A stretch of DNA of 64,000 nt from assembly GCF_000499385.1 (NCBI RefSeq), contig NW_013654875.1:62001-126000 (forward strand). Reading direction: 5' to 3'. Both the position numbers and the translations under genes were made by a program. The notes under the pieces were generated by a model. It was not told where the DNA came from. It saw nothing but the letters and a program-made list of their open reading frames with translations, and searched no databases. Shown here in pieces: positions 24,201 through 37,145 of this stretch (positions are counted from its first letter, which is position 1; the number at the start of each line of letters is the position of its first letter). The stretch comes from Eimeria necatrix (taxonomy: Eukaryota; Apicomplexa; Conoidasida; Eucoccidiorida; Eimeriidae).

Positions 24201-25452
24201 CTTCGGCGAAAAGCATTTGGACCTGCACAGCAGCGTGCCTGGGCACTTCAAATTTCTGTGCTAAGTCCCTCAAATACTTCAAATACGCATCTCCCCCGTT
24301 GCCATGGCGCGCGTAAGTCGGCCACTCCGCGACGTACAGAACAACAAGAGCAAACCACACTTGCAGCGTCGCGTCCGTCCGCAGCATCGAACAGAGCTCC
24401 TTTCGGTATGTATGGGGGTCAGGTCCTACAACAGGAGGACGGTAAAATTGAGCTACCTCTTTTGTCAACACACACTAAGTCGGCACCCGCAGATATGCTA
24501 ATTTCCATGTATGATACGCTATTTTCCATGTATGGCATGTTGCTTCATCTATTGTGGGCTACATAACCATAGACTCCTTGGCTCAACTATATAGCTGCAT
24601 CCTCTTAATGGCCTTACCATTGACCAAATCGCTCCTCCTCTTCCGGCGACGTTGTTTCCTTGCCGAACTTCCCTTTCCCCCAGAGGTGTTATCCATCCCA
24701 TCCCCAGCAGTATGCACTGCTGAGGAAGGCAACGGTGTGCCTGTAATCGCCACCTTCTCTGCATCCTTCTCCACATCGAAGTCATGCAGTGGAGCCGTGG
24801 GGCTTTCGGGTGGTGGCAACTCCGTAGAGGACGTACCTGCAGCGGCTGCTGCTGCGTCGTTTGTCACTTCTGCTCCACTATCCCCGCCATTTCTTTGTCC
24901 CGCTTCCCCTTCATTATCATTCGCCTTCTCTACAGAAGCCTTTTTCGAGACGCTTGCATTGTCCTCGCCGTTGCTGCCTTCGTCACCACCTGAAGCCGAC
25001 AGCCGGCGCCGCACCTGAGACCATCCAGCGGATGCTGGGCTCCGCCGCTGCATGAATACAAGAAAACCCACAGTAGCCAACGCACTACCTAGGAGCCGAA
25101 GTAATCGCACACATACACCAAGAGTGTTGTATGAAGACGAATGCACGAAAAGCAGCAGCCCGACGGCGTCGCGAGGGTCCGGAGGATACAGACTCACCTC
25201 AAGCGCCGCAGGAGGGTATAGGATGCCCAAAATATATCCCGCAGAGAGGCATGAGATAAGGAGAAATGCGAGTAGAGTGCACTTGAGCACCACGTGCCTG
25301 CACTTGCGTCTTAGTGCATGACTGGATCTCTCATACGGTTCGAAGTCAGCTGAAGCACAGCAGCTCGACGGCCTAGCTCCTTGCAATCCAACAGATGTAC
25401 GGCGAGGACGCACAAAAGAGACAGCCTGTCCATCGCAGATCCGGGCCTCCAT
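21289..25452 (-). CDS. Multi-span membrane protein of unknown function
   Basis: Six exons join with agreeing phases into 931 residues: 25452-24618, 24425-24163, 23740-23482, 23188-23071, 22777-21769 and 21600-21289. Donors are good (GTAAGG at 24617, GTAAGT at 24162, GTAAGC at 21768). Visible parts: a short basic N-terminus, a hydrophobic segment at about 54-78, a second at about 114-134, then an acidic Ser/Ala-rich loop with a poly-Ala run ending in a strongly basic patch (RKQRRRKRRSD). A third hydrophobic segment lies at about 294-316. A soluble region of roughly 500 residues follows, then a fourth segment (WVVLVSTLGVALFFIILITL) and a cytosol-like tail of about 60 residues. I do not recognise any domain. 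An alternative reading splits it: exon 1 alone (stop at 24583) and a separate signal-peptide protein starting at 24387. The phase-perfect join of the GTAAGG donor to the tgtag acceptor at 24426 favours one gene. Confidence 0.6.
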
Positions 25453-27635
25453 CTCTCAGGGCCTGGGATTAAGAATTCATGCTGGAGGAAATAGGAAACC
25501 CTGTGCCCCTACTGTCTCGCCGCATGCCATGAGCGAAGCAACTGAAGTGAAGGATAAACTTTGACCTTAAGAACAGATCAGATGCCAGTGACGCCACAAA
25601 AAGCGAAAGTTCAACTGCCATAAGCAGTGGCCAAGGGCGACTCGATCTCTGATCGCAAATCGAAGCGTACGTGCACTGGAACCGGGAGAGCTGCCATAGA
25701 GGCACTGGATACCGATTGGCAAGCTTTTATAGCTTTCTCGACTTTAAACAAAGCATATATGGTTGATAAAACAGAAAGCGGGGAGAAATGTGGGCTACAA
25801 AAAAGACGGAGAAGGGCATCCCTTTTTCTTGCACTCTCCTTCGCCTCTAAACCCAGCAAAACGCATAGGGCCAGCCCCTTTGTGTTCTCAAATTCTCTTA
25901 CAGAAATGCCAAATGAAACAGCTTAACAAGACTTTAAAAGGTGAATATGCATAAATGCCACTTCCCGAACAGCATGAGCGAACAAGCAGCATCTGCGAAC
26001 CTGAATTACGGGGGCTGGGGCCTCGAAGAGCTCCGGTGCACGAACTGCGCTGCGTTCCGTTTCCTTAACACATCATATTAAAGAAACATGCTGTAGAACG
26101 CATATCCATACCGTTATAGAGCTGCTTCAGCAATAAGCCCCACTTTTTGTTCGTAGCCTCCCACCATTATATGCAGGGGCACTTGGGGGGTCAAACCGTG
26201 TTTCCGCCTTCATGCGTTACGTCGCATATTTTCGCCAAAGAAGAGCATCCATCACAGATCCTTTTTTGTTTTGTGTTTGTAGAACATTCAGTAGGTAGAG
26301 CTGCGGGGGCACAGCTTGAGCGCATTAAGTTGGAGCGATGGCAACACGGTACCTTGGTCAAGCACTTTCTTCGTAGTAGGGTCTAGAGCCGGTGTGAACC
26401 CGTAAACAGCTTCCAAAGGTCAGAAGGGAACATAGAAGTGGGAAAGCATCACAAATGACGAAATGAGCAAATATGCGCAAGCTGCCCTTAACCCCGTGCA
26501 CCGGGCATTGTTCGCTTTATTAACGACAGTTCGTCAATCAAATTCATGCCTGCATGTTCAGCACTTCATTCCACAGCCAATATATATAATGTACAATATC
26601 TAGACATAATTCATATCCGTACCGGGCTTCTAGTCTTCCTGCGAAGCGTAGCAGACGCCAAAGCACTTCAACAGAAATGTTCTCGAAATATGCAAAATTG
26701 GCCCTCGCTACACTATAAGGAGTCCCAACTGGAAATAAACATAGCGGCAGTGACTTGGTAGCGAGGCGTTCACAGACCAAACAGAAGGCGAAAACTAGGA
26801 AATTAAGTTGCTCCAGCTAGTAATGTCACTATTTCTGCAGCTTTTTCGCAACGCATACCATGGAATTTGGATAACCACTGCAGAAGCTGGCCATGCAACA
26901 AAACCTTGCCAATCAGCTGCAGATGCTGCTGTTCAGCGGATGCTACAGGAATCAACAAGCTCATTATACTGCTCACCACAGGACTGGCCGCTGGTCGCCG
27001 AAGCGATGCTAAAATAATTCTGAATTGGGCTAACTAATACAATGTTGGGTAGTTCAGCTTGCACAGCACCGTAAACTAGTGTCAGGGAAGCGCGTCAGTA
27101 AAGCTCAGCCAGACATAGGGAGCTGAGCGTACGCCTCCCACTCTGAACATCACGAAGCTTCTGAGGAAAGTGCAGGCAATTCAATTCACGCAGAATACTC
27201 AGATGCCGTCTGCATGGTTGCTTACGTAGTCTGTGGACATGATACAATTTAGCCGGCGATTTAGCAGCATGCTCCTTATAATCCCCGATGCGCTACTTTG
27301 TGCCTAGCTAGTTACTTAGTAGTCAATCGAATTCTGGGCACTAAGATACATATGAATAGCTGCAGTCGTTCGTCTTGCGAATCTTCCCACGCACCCGTCT
27401 AAGGAAACAAAAGGGGCTCAAGAGGTCGGGATGCAGCGCTAGGCTAAGGCGCCAAGAGAACGCTTCTTCTGCATTTAGTTTAGTTTACTCGAAAATGCTA
27501 AGCTTTTGCTTTTCCCCCTCAAATACGTGGGGAGGCGAACGCGTCTTTCTACGCAGCTTACATTTCTGCTGTGTGTAATGATATTTCATGACCCGTTATG
27601 CCATTTTCCCCGTTTTTGAAGACCAGTGTACATTG

Positions 27636-27803
27636 ACCACGTCGTTGTTAAAAGAGTCGATATATTTCCAGGGCACGTTCTTCTGTGTGCCAAGAAGCTC
27701 ATCGAGTTGTGGGAAACCAACCACGTCGTTGTTAAAAGAGTCGATATATTTCCAGGGCACGTTCTTCTGTGTGCCAAGAAGCTCATCGAGTTGTGGGAAA
27801 CCA
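27636..27803. repeat. 84-bp perfect tandem duplication
   Basis: Two identical 84-base copies (27636-27719, 27720-27803) starting accacgtcgttgttaaaaga. Because 84 is a multiple of three, three frames on the two strands stay open through both copies for 70-100 codons. No homology to a known protein is apparent, so coding status is open. Confidence 0.9.
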
Positions 27804-28034
27804 CAAACAGCCCGATAACGCTTACACCCTGCGAATACCATCTCGCAAGTGCAAATTATTCATTTAGGGGGATAATGCTTCGACCAGATACAAGAAAATG
27901 TTCAGAAATAGTTATGGTGCCTAGAGTAATTTACTGAAACACTGCTCGCCTAGGTTGGCGCTGGCCGCAGGAAACCAAGAACTACGTAATAGTACGGTCG
28001 TTGCCGAACTCTGGCAGGACGGCGCCGTAGATAG

Positions 28035-28078
28035 TTTCAGACCGGGACGCTAGTGCTTTCAGGCCGGGACGCTAGTGC
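28035..28078. repeat. 22-bp tandem repeat
   Basis: Two adjacent copies of tttcag(a/g)ccgggacgctagtgc with a single difference. They are non-coding. Confidence 0.8.
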
Positions 28079-28885
28079 GCCGGGAAGCTGATGCATATTC
28101 ATTAAGTTATCTGTTTTAAGGGAAACGGATATTGAAAGGGAAAGGGGAAGAAGGGAAGGGAAGATAATGCTAAGGCGAGTTGCGGCGGATTCCCTGGCAC
28201 TTTTTGTGACAGGGATAAAATCGAATATGCGAGCTGTATTTGACTCGAGAACTATCACAAATAAAATCGCCACATACGATAGCATGAACAAGAAAAGAGA
28301 CACACCAAATCGGTGAAGATCGAGAGGCAGGCACGCGTTGCTTGCGCGAGTTGGGCCCATATGAAGTTCGTAGTATGGTCAAACCAGCAGCAACATCTTT
28401 ACAGAGCTTGTAGAGGTTCTAATGCTTTATTATGTGACTAAAAATTATAAAATGTTCTTTAGGAGGAGGGCTTTATTTGAACACAGCCATTCATATCGAT
28501 GGCAAGCTATCACACCCAACACTGTCCTGCACCGACCACTCAACATCATGCCGTTCACTTCATGATTTCACAGTACATAAACAAGGTTAACTAGCTGTAC
28601 TGGTGAAACGGTACTGGTTTTCTAGCTGTGTATTTGAGCTTTGTAAGTATTGTTTTGCCTCCAGAGATGTCAGTCTTTTCATAGAGCCACCTTCGTGCAG
28701 GGGAAGACTACATGTCTCCCACGCTTAGGTGATTCGCCCGAGACCTCCGTCCTTGCGTGCTTTTTTTACGTAAAAACACACGTTTTAAATCAGACGTTTG
28801 TTTCTGCGGGATGGATGCCATTAAATGCAGTCAGATCTACGGTTGTCTGCCGCGGTCATCACGGCCTTGACCACAGGACTACATC

Positions 28886-31800
28886 ATGAGCCACCGAAGT
28901 ACAGTGAAAGCGAGCAGCTCTAGAGGAGTTTTGGGGGACGACAAGGGAAGCAGCAAGACATTCATAGGCTGGATTCGACAGAGCAGCATTAAAAGGTCCA
29001 GATCTCGCGAGGTTACCCAAGCACAGTGCAGTCGCCAACTCGACGATGATGGCACCTGTAAACTTCATGAGGAGCTTGCTGAAGTTCCTAATGCCTCCAC
29101 AAAAGACACATCGTCTCTCGCTGAAATGTTTAACTCCGTCCCAAGACGAGCTGAGCCGAAAGATGGACTGGGAGGGAACGCGGAAGACGGGGCTGGCGTG
29201 CGCAGAACTCAGACAGCTCATTCCCTCAGCGTAGCACATGCAAGAAGTGAACACATTGACGAACGAATGCACAACGAACGCACGAGAAGCGTTCACAGTG
29301 ATCCTGGAGACTTGAGTGATTCAAGTGGGCATGCCTTGAGGCATGCACCAAGTAAGACAGTGCATGAGCTTTAGATAAAACTCGGTTGGTGGGAGTAATG
29401 AGACACCCATGCACTCAGCAGCACTTCATGACACTGCCAGCAGTTGCTTCCCCGCGTCGGCGAACACATGGTACATCAGCGGCCGTTGTTGGCTTTAGGA
29501 TAAGGACGAGAAACGCCGAACACTGAACAGGAAAGGAAGGTAGCTGTAGGCACAGTGTGGGCTGCTTACCGTGCTCAGTATCTCTGGAGCCCTTCGAATC
29601 ATTAACAAGGCTATAAGTCCGTGCAAATGGGTGTTTGTCGTTTTTCGCGTGAACAGGGGACGAGCCACCCCAAGCAACCCCGTCAAAGGAGAACAGCACA
29701 GAATCTGTCAAGATAAAGAAGGTTAGCAGTTATTCAGGTCTCGGCCGTCTCGGGAGTTTCCTGACAAAAAGTTTTAGTAGGAGTCGAAGCCGGAATCGCC
29801 ATACCAAAGATGTGGCAGCACCGTCTCAAGAGGTCGAGCCTCAACAGGATGCATGTAAGACATTCGGATACATTAATGAGGTTTAGCAACTTGAAGAAGC
29901 AAGACAATGTTTAGGCTGTAACGTAAATTTAATTGTTTCCTACCCGCATGCACCCCTGTATTCACTCTGTCATCATTGCACATCGTTTCGTTTTCTTTGC
30001 CCTTCAGGCGCTCCTCTGCCGAATACGCCTAGCGCGCCCGATTCGCCAGCTCCACCAAAAGCTGCAGTACTGCCAGACTTTTCGGCGCAGTCATGGATTG
30101 ACACATTTGAACAGGAAGGCGACAGTGCTGTAGCAACTTCGAAGGTGATGGCAACTTGTGGGAGGGCACTGGATGGTGTCACTGTGCACTTAAGAGAATT
30201 AGAAGGTAACATACTGCGGTTAATAGAGGCGAAAGGGACAGAGCCGCAGCGAAAAGGGAAATCTCCCGAAGCAGCCAGAACAGCGGAAACTGAACAGGGA
30301 GTTGCAGGCGCGCTTGCAAGAGCTCGACGGCAAATGGACAACGCTGATGAGTTTATTTTTGGAGAAATAGAACACCAGGAAGAACATATCGTGTTGGCGG
30401 AACTGCTTCAAATAGTGGGGCTAGTCAAGGGCATCATTAGTGGAGTTAAATATGCGTCGCGTTTGGACACTGCAGCTCAACACGATGTGCAGGTGAGGCC
30501 CATGCCCACCTACTGAGGGCTGAAGGTATTTATCATTGCTATTCTTGAATACAGCACATAGTGCTTTGGCGTTTTTACGTTTGTTCCTGTTAGTTTTCAG
30601 TTAGATGCCTTCAAATTAACAACGCCTGTCTGGCGCACCACGGTGTATCACCACCGTTACTCTCCTCTGTGCGAGCTTGTCAAGTCTTGAAAATTTTGCA
30701 CTCTTTGTATTCAGTGCCTGTCTACCCGCGACGAACTTAAACCATTTGGGGATTCCATTTGAGTGTTCTTGATTTCAAGCTGCCGGTGCAGTAACAATTT
30801 GTTTGTAAAGGATGCAAGGAGACAGCTATTGCAAATCGTATGCTGTGTCATTTCAGGGAGAGGAGGACCAACTGGAGGCATGGCAACGGAAACGTGGTGC
30901 TCTACGTGAAAACACAAATTGCCTCAAGGCCCTTTATAGACGGGTCCGCTAAAGAAATGCTAAAGCATGAGCATCTCTGGCCCAGCAGTGCAGAATGAGA
31001 CGTTTGAGAGGCACTGATTTAGGAACTTAGTCTGTCCCATATCGTGCGGCTTGTCAACATGCTTGCCACCTTCCTCTGACAGTGGTCCAGACCATAGTTT
31101 TGTAGATGGGGGCAACTGTGCTTTTGTCAACTTCCTCTATGCAGGTTTGTGGAACACGCGACAAGATTTTGCTCAGCTACCACGAAGAATGCATTCGACT
31201 GAACCAAACTATTCAGCTGCTGATAGATAGGATAACGGAAACTGTAACGAGCGTATTTGCTGAGTTTGAGAGACCACCATCTTTGGATTTCCTGTATGGG
31301 AGGCCAAACTGTGGTAAATCAACCCCTAAATACATGGATGCGGGCAATGAACTGGACTACAAAAGCAACACCGGTTCTGTAGCGAGCCATCAGCGTGTAT
31401 TCGGCCACCTCCCCGCGTTTATTGCACGCCTGAAGCTGTACGCCTTCAATTCTGTCGGATCAGTTGAGCCTTATAATGGTGATCAGGAACTTAAAGGAGA
31501 CTCGCGCGCTTCAGCCAGATATTCGGTGGGTCCTTCGGCCCAGCTTTTCACGCCTGTCAGCTTAGAGCAATGCCTCCCTCGGCAGAGCTGCATCAAAACA
31601 GTACCGCCTGGCTTGGCTCTCATGGCTTCTGAGGCAGAAATACAGCGCTACGAGGCCCAGATTTGGACTAGGAACCAATCTGGCGGCCCACTAGAAGGCG
31701 GCTGGGGCAGTTTCAGAGTGTTTGAGCAGTGGTTGGTCGATGCTATGAAGTGGCAGTGGAGAGACGCTTTCATGTACTCGAAGCTACAGGAACGGCGAAG

Positions 31801-34800
31801 TTCTTTGCAAGAGATGATCAAGGAAAAGAAACAAGACATTCAAGAGGCGGTTTGCTTAAGGCTGAAACAACTGTGGTGGGGGCGGCTGGTTGAAATGCAG
31901 GCTTTCTACATAGCTGGAGCTGAGGCGTCTTTTATGCGAGATCTACGACGGGCTGAATGCCTCTATGGAGCCACATTGGGGGCACAAGATGTAGAAGACG
32001 AAGATGAGGGGTTGCCGAACGTTGCCTTCAACAGGCTTTTTATGACCAATGGCAAGGAGGTTGAGAATGCCTTGATGTGCGCTGAAGATGCTCGTTCCTC
32101 TGTACTGCGCATCGTTAAAAACCCAGCCTACAAGCACTTCAAGGACTCTTTGGAGGTGCTTAATTCGAGGCCATCTGACGCTGCTGCATACACTCAGTAT
32201 TTGAAGCAGCAAATCGAAAGGGCAGGGAACCTTATACGCAGATTTGATGATGCGACTGAGAGCGTCGACGGCTACGAAACCTTAGAGAAGGAATGCACTC
32301 AGCTGGAGGCAGCCTTGGCCATACTGCAACAAGAGGCAAATTCACTGGAAAGCAAGCTCTCGTCTCGTCAGTCCCAACTTAGCGCTAAGAGACAAAAACT
32401 CACTCATAATCTTGAAAAGCTGTCTGCGGTATTTGATGTGGATAACCAGAAGCTGTCTGCAACGGAAGCCCAGTGGGACTCAGCAGAAAAATTGGAACAG
32501 CTTGTTCACGAACTTATGCCTACGGCAGAAGAAGTTGCCGCTTACAAGGACAAACTTGCTCAGGAGAAGATACAGCTGGAGGCAGAAAAAGCTGAAATAC
32601 AGAGAGAGCGAGAGCGACTGAGCGAGCTCGAGCAGGAGCTTGCAAAGACAGAACAAGCAAGAGAGGCCAAGCCCACAAGTGGCTTATCAGGCCTTGACAT
32701 AAAACCTTCATCCCATGCACCGGCGGAAAATGCTGTCTTTTCCGCACCCCAATCAGCTAAGCAAGATATGAACCAGTTGCTTTCAACCGCCCAGTCGAAG
32801 TCGTTTGTCGGCCGTCTCTTTGGAGCTTCCTCCAGGGCCTCTACCCCAAGACAGTCTAAAGCAAATGCCCACAAAGCACGGTCTGACGCTCCTGAAGAGC
32901 TTAAAACTGCCTTAACAGCCACCCAATCCGCTGCTGATATGGTACCAAATTCGCTTGGAAGCGACGAAAAGTTGCTTCTCAGACACGGTCAATCCGCCCC
33001 TGTTCACCTGGAGAGCTTGCTGGAGCTTAACAGGGAAAAAAGTAGACCTCTGGAAAGTCTACCAGGGAAAAAGCAAGAGCAGACTCAGCACGATCTTCCG
33101 CTAACGCACGCGCTGTCTTCACCTTCCGTCTTGATGGATAAAAAGGAAGAGCAGTGGCCGCCTACATCTCATGCAGTTATCTTGTCTGCAACTTCTTCCA
33201 AGGAGGAACAGCAGCAGGCTACTCGATCACAGACGGGAAGGACAGAATCATTCGAAATATTGGCCAATGACGCAGACATGCCGAAGCGTAGAAAGTCAAA
33301 AGGTACACCAGGGCTGTCGTTGACGCGTAAGAGTCACAAGAGGAAAAAAAGCATGTACAGCAAGCTCAGAAGTGCCTTTTCTCTTTCCCACAAGAGCAAA
33401 AACGGAAGCACAGAATCCGTAGGAAGCCCTAAAGGGGAACCTCCAAAAGGCCTAGAGGGACGCCTCGCAGCGCATCGTTCCTTTGACACCGGGGTAGCCG
33501 AGTCCAGCAAAGAAGAGGGAGAGCCTGTGCAGTCTCACGAAGGCATCCAGAGCGTCGAACTGGCGACAATTCCAAACATTTTTGACAGTGATGGCGACTC
33601 TGGAGCAGGTGACGGCTTCGCTCCCCTTGACAGCGCTGGCGGAGCTATTCCATTGTCCGTTGGCTACTCGAACAGATATGAAGGCAGCAATGTAGCAGCT
33701 GCTGACGGCACTCCGTCTCAGGAACCTGCAGCTGCTTCCCTTGAGGGTTTCAGCAGAGGGACTACCATCACTTTCATGGGTGCTGCGAAAGGCCAAGCAA
33801 CTGCAAATGTGTCTCTCGCGGAATCTTTTCGCCGAGCTTCGCCAGATCTCAAAGAGAGACCACAACAAGAACTACAGGGCAGGCGTTCGCCCTCTGACTC
33901 TCTTCCTAACAATGTAAAACCGTCGTTTCCTTCCGACTCGGCCGTTGAGGAAGAGCATTTGCCTGAGTTCGGCAGTTACAATGTACAGCATATGGAATAC
34001 GAGGAATCGGACAAAGATGTCAAATCGCGTCCGCTCAGTCCCAGTATTAAAAATATGCAGGGCCCAACGGAAGAAACTACTCAGACGGAAGTAGGGCCTC
34101 TCGTGCCATTTCCGTCTCTATCTGCTGGCTCGCCCTCCGATTTTCAACGTGGCGTTAAAGACCAGATCGTTCCAGTCGACGGCATTCAAGCCCGGCTGGC
34201 CCAGGAGATACCCTCTCGACGCCGCCGCAGCGATATAACGGGGTCCCCTAGGCATCCTGCAACAATTTCGTTGGTTCGGGGGACGCAATCCAGTAGAGCC
34301 GTAGCGTTTGATACGAGTATTGCGGGCTTTTCAATACAGTCCTCGTCCGGATGTGTTGACGAAGACGACCGCATTGAATTGTTTCTCTGCAACAGTCAGC
34401 CGGATCTCACAACAGCCGTTATGGGGAGCCCCGTCTTCTCGCTGCTGAATGCGGAGGAACGCCAGCACTGCATTCATTTGATGCTAAATAGCTTTGTACA
34501 GATACCCAGAGGCTGTATGCTTATCCAGAAGGGTGAAAAGGTGGACACTCTGTACTTTTTAGTCTCCGGTGAACTTGGAATGACAGAGGCCAATGCGACA
34601 GAGCCCCAAGAAAACACATCCGCACTCGCACCTCCGAGCTATTCTGCGCGCCGACGCAGCAGTTACGACATGGAAATATCACCGGACAAAGTCCCGATAA
34701 AAATCGGCCCTGGAGCCTTCGTAACCCCAAGGGCGTTTGTGCGGGAGGAACAAACGAACCACTCTGTCGTGGCTCTTCGTCCTTGTACACTACAGAAGCT

Positions 34801-35864
34801 CAGCTTTCACTCTTTTCAACAGGTCATAAGTTGTGAGCAGTGGGAGCAAACGTGAACACAGTGAAATATTGCTAGCTAACTGCACTACTTCGTAGCTTCA
34901 ACACTTCTGCTTCCATGGCCGGCTCGCGCTGCGGCATGCTAAGTGTTTTTAAAACTGTTTCTGTTTTCTCTTCAGCTTGCATTTTCCGGAGGGCATCTCA
35001 AGTCATGAGCTACCTCGGACATTGTCCAATTCTAGAATCGTTGACAAGGTAATTAATTACATCTAACAAAAATCTAATCTATTCACTCTCTTCTGAAAAG
35101 ACATGCTGAAACTTGCGGTGCAACAATCGCGCACTGATCAATTTATTTTTATGCAGGAGTGAAAGAGTTCAAATAGCAGCTCTGCTGAAATGGAAGATAT
35201 ACCTCCCCGACGAAGTCCTTTGTTCCCAGGGACAGCTATGCAGTGGATTGCTGCTTGTGGTACACGGTGCGCCCATGTTTAACTAAAAGCCGCTGTCAAC
35301 AATTCTAACCAAGAAGCCGCAAGTAATACGGAGCCGCCACCACTAATACTTTTTGGTCTAGCCGACGCATCCTGCACACAGGTTCCTTTCAAGTTTTGGA
35401 GTTCACTGACTCGGGCTTTCAGCGTTTGCGTTACTTTGCAGGCTACGCGCGGGCATTTCTCTCTGTGGAGCGCCAAGGTAGCCCAGAGATGGTAGACGAG
35501 CTTGGCCCAGGTGCGAAAGGAGTTATACTTCTTTGTGCAGGAAGATTTAGCTGAAACAGCAGCACTGTTCATCCATGAAGACTTTTACTAGTTGGTTGTA
35601 TTGCGCCCCTAGACTGCAAATGACTGCCACCCGTCTCGCCTTGCAGCCAGACTCCGTCCACCTGCTCTTTGATCTCTCCTCGCTTGCTCAGGAGATAACG
35701 TAAACGCATTGGCTCTCCTGCACGATGCACCCTCTGACGTGACCGTCATCGCAGCTGCCCCAGACGGCTGCGTTGTCGCTGTATTAGAACGCCGGGAGCT
35801 GAAAGAGTGCCTTGGAAACGTTGAGTCCATCCTGAAAAGGTCCGGAAGAGTAGCAGCTCATTAA
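28886..35864 (+). CDS. Large coiled-coil protein with two C-terminal cyclic-nucleotide-binding-like domains
   Basis: Nine exons join in phase to 1755 residues: 28886-29351, 29738-29854, 30008-30492, 30857-30943, 31145-34832, 34976-35048, 35157-35266, 35442-35510 and 35692-35864. The N-terminus is Ser/Arg-rich and disordered. Residues about 220-640 look helical. A strong heptad coiled coil (Glu/Lys/Gln/Leu) spans about 758-895, followed by a long Ser/Lys-rich linker. The C-terminus holds two tandem cNMP-type beta-roll units. Domain A (about 1471-1614) begins SPVFSLLNAEERQHC and contains IPRGCMLIQKGEKVDTLYFL. Domain B (about 1625-1755) has CPILESLTRSERVQIAALL, DEVLCSQGQLCSGLLLVV and ALALLHDAPSDVTVIA. 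The arrangement recalls PKA regulatory subunits, but no inhibitor motif or kinase is present. Neither phosphate-binding cassette has the usual FGE...R residues, so cNMP binding is doubtful. The last intron-rich part was joined by matching phase to the domain fold. A scaffold role is inference only. Confidence 0.82.
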
Positions 35865-37145
35865 TACGGACGGCATTCACATTCGTGCAACGTACTTAGT
35901 CCGTCTCGTGTGTACACTGCGCATCAAAAACAGAGTCGTGGGTTTTCGCAGCTCAGCGACTTTGTTGCTGCATACGTGACCTTGCTGTGCTTCATTCAGA
36001 CGCTTAGAAAACACTAGCGAGAGCCAAAGGGGTCGAGCGTCGGGGCTGAACCAAGTGAGACTAAATGCAGGAAGAAGTAACGCTTGATTGAGAGCTTGAA
36101 GACCCCGTACGGAAATTTTTGTATACGCTGAGGTTGTGTACGCATGCCTGTCCTTTGTCTGCAGTTGAAGAAACAGCTCTCAAATTTCTGGACCCGTCGT
36201 GGTTCTCACTAGTCAAAGAATTGACTGCTACAGCGAAAAGCTGCTGCAGCAGGGCGTGCGACTCACGGAAGCAGAACTACCCATGAGACACGCTATGTGC
36301 GGTTTTTTCCGCATGTGGATACCAGCGCGATTCATGCCCAAAATGTTTTATTTGTACACCACATACTAATGAGTAGTACAATAATCCTGTGCTCTCGAAT
36401 TTTACTCGCCATGGCGCAGCATGTCGCTCGCGCACCCTGTGGACTGGCATCTGTTCGTAACTTGATGACCGGAAGCCAAAAGTAGCAACAAAACAGTCGT
36501 ATCTAAATTGTCTCTGCCCATTTAAATTACGCGCAAGATAAGGGCAAGAAACGCACTTCCCTACACGTGAAAGCATACTGCAAAAGCAGCGCACTGCTTG
36601 GAGGGTATGAATACCACTGTCCGTACTACTCAGGCGACGAATACAAGGCGTTTACAAGCTTTCGCCAAGAGCTACTTGCTGCGCGCTGAGCAAGCAAGCG
36701 TTTGTACGCTTCCTGTCCTTACTCCTTCCCCGACTCGCTGTCCTTGTTGAAGAGCCTGTCCGGTAGAACTGATACCGTCAGGCCTTCTTTTTGGAGCGCT
36801 TATCGCAGACACACAAACACAACAATGTAACGGCACACTGAAGCTGGACTCACCTCACAAGGGACAAATTCATGCGGACCACTCCGCGGCGCGGAGGAAA
36901 ACATGATGCGGAGGAAAACAAACTGTTTTTCTGTCACAGCTCGAGGCCTAAAACCAGCGTGCTGTTCCAGAAAGTTCGATCCAGATGGAGGGAGGACACT
37001 GAGGATCAAATGTAAATAACTTATGCAATCGTCGTGCACGCTTAGCATCACCGCAAATGCTGGTTCGCTTCGCCAGGCATGGCCGGCGGGCACCGGTCCA
37101 TACAAAAAAAACACACCCGATACGAGCCTACGTGTCCTATCACGT
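35865..37145. other. Spacer between convergent genes
   Basis: About 1.3 kb. A further 3' exon of the ClpS-like gene may lie here on the minus strand (a frame near 36920-37000 reads EQHAGFRPRAVTEK), but no phase-consistent join was found with confidence. Nothing else is recognisable. Confidence 0.4.

Larger units (their letters stand above)
25453..28885. other. Long intergenic spacer
   Basis: About 3.4 kb between divergently oriented genes. No open frame shows a recognisable motif. It contains a perfect 84-bp tandem duplication (27636-27803) and a 22-bp tandem repeat (28035-28078). A small unannotated gene cannot be excluded. Confidence 0.45.
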
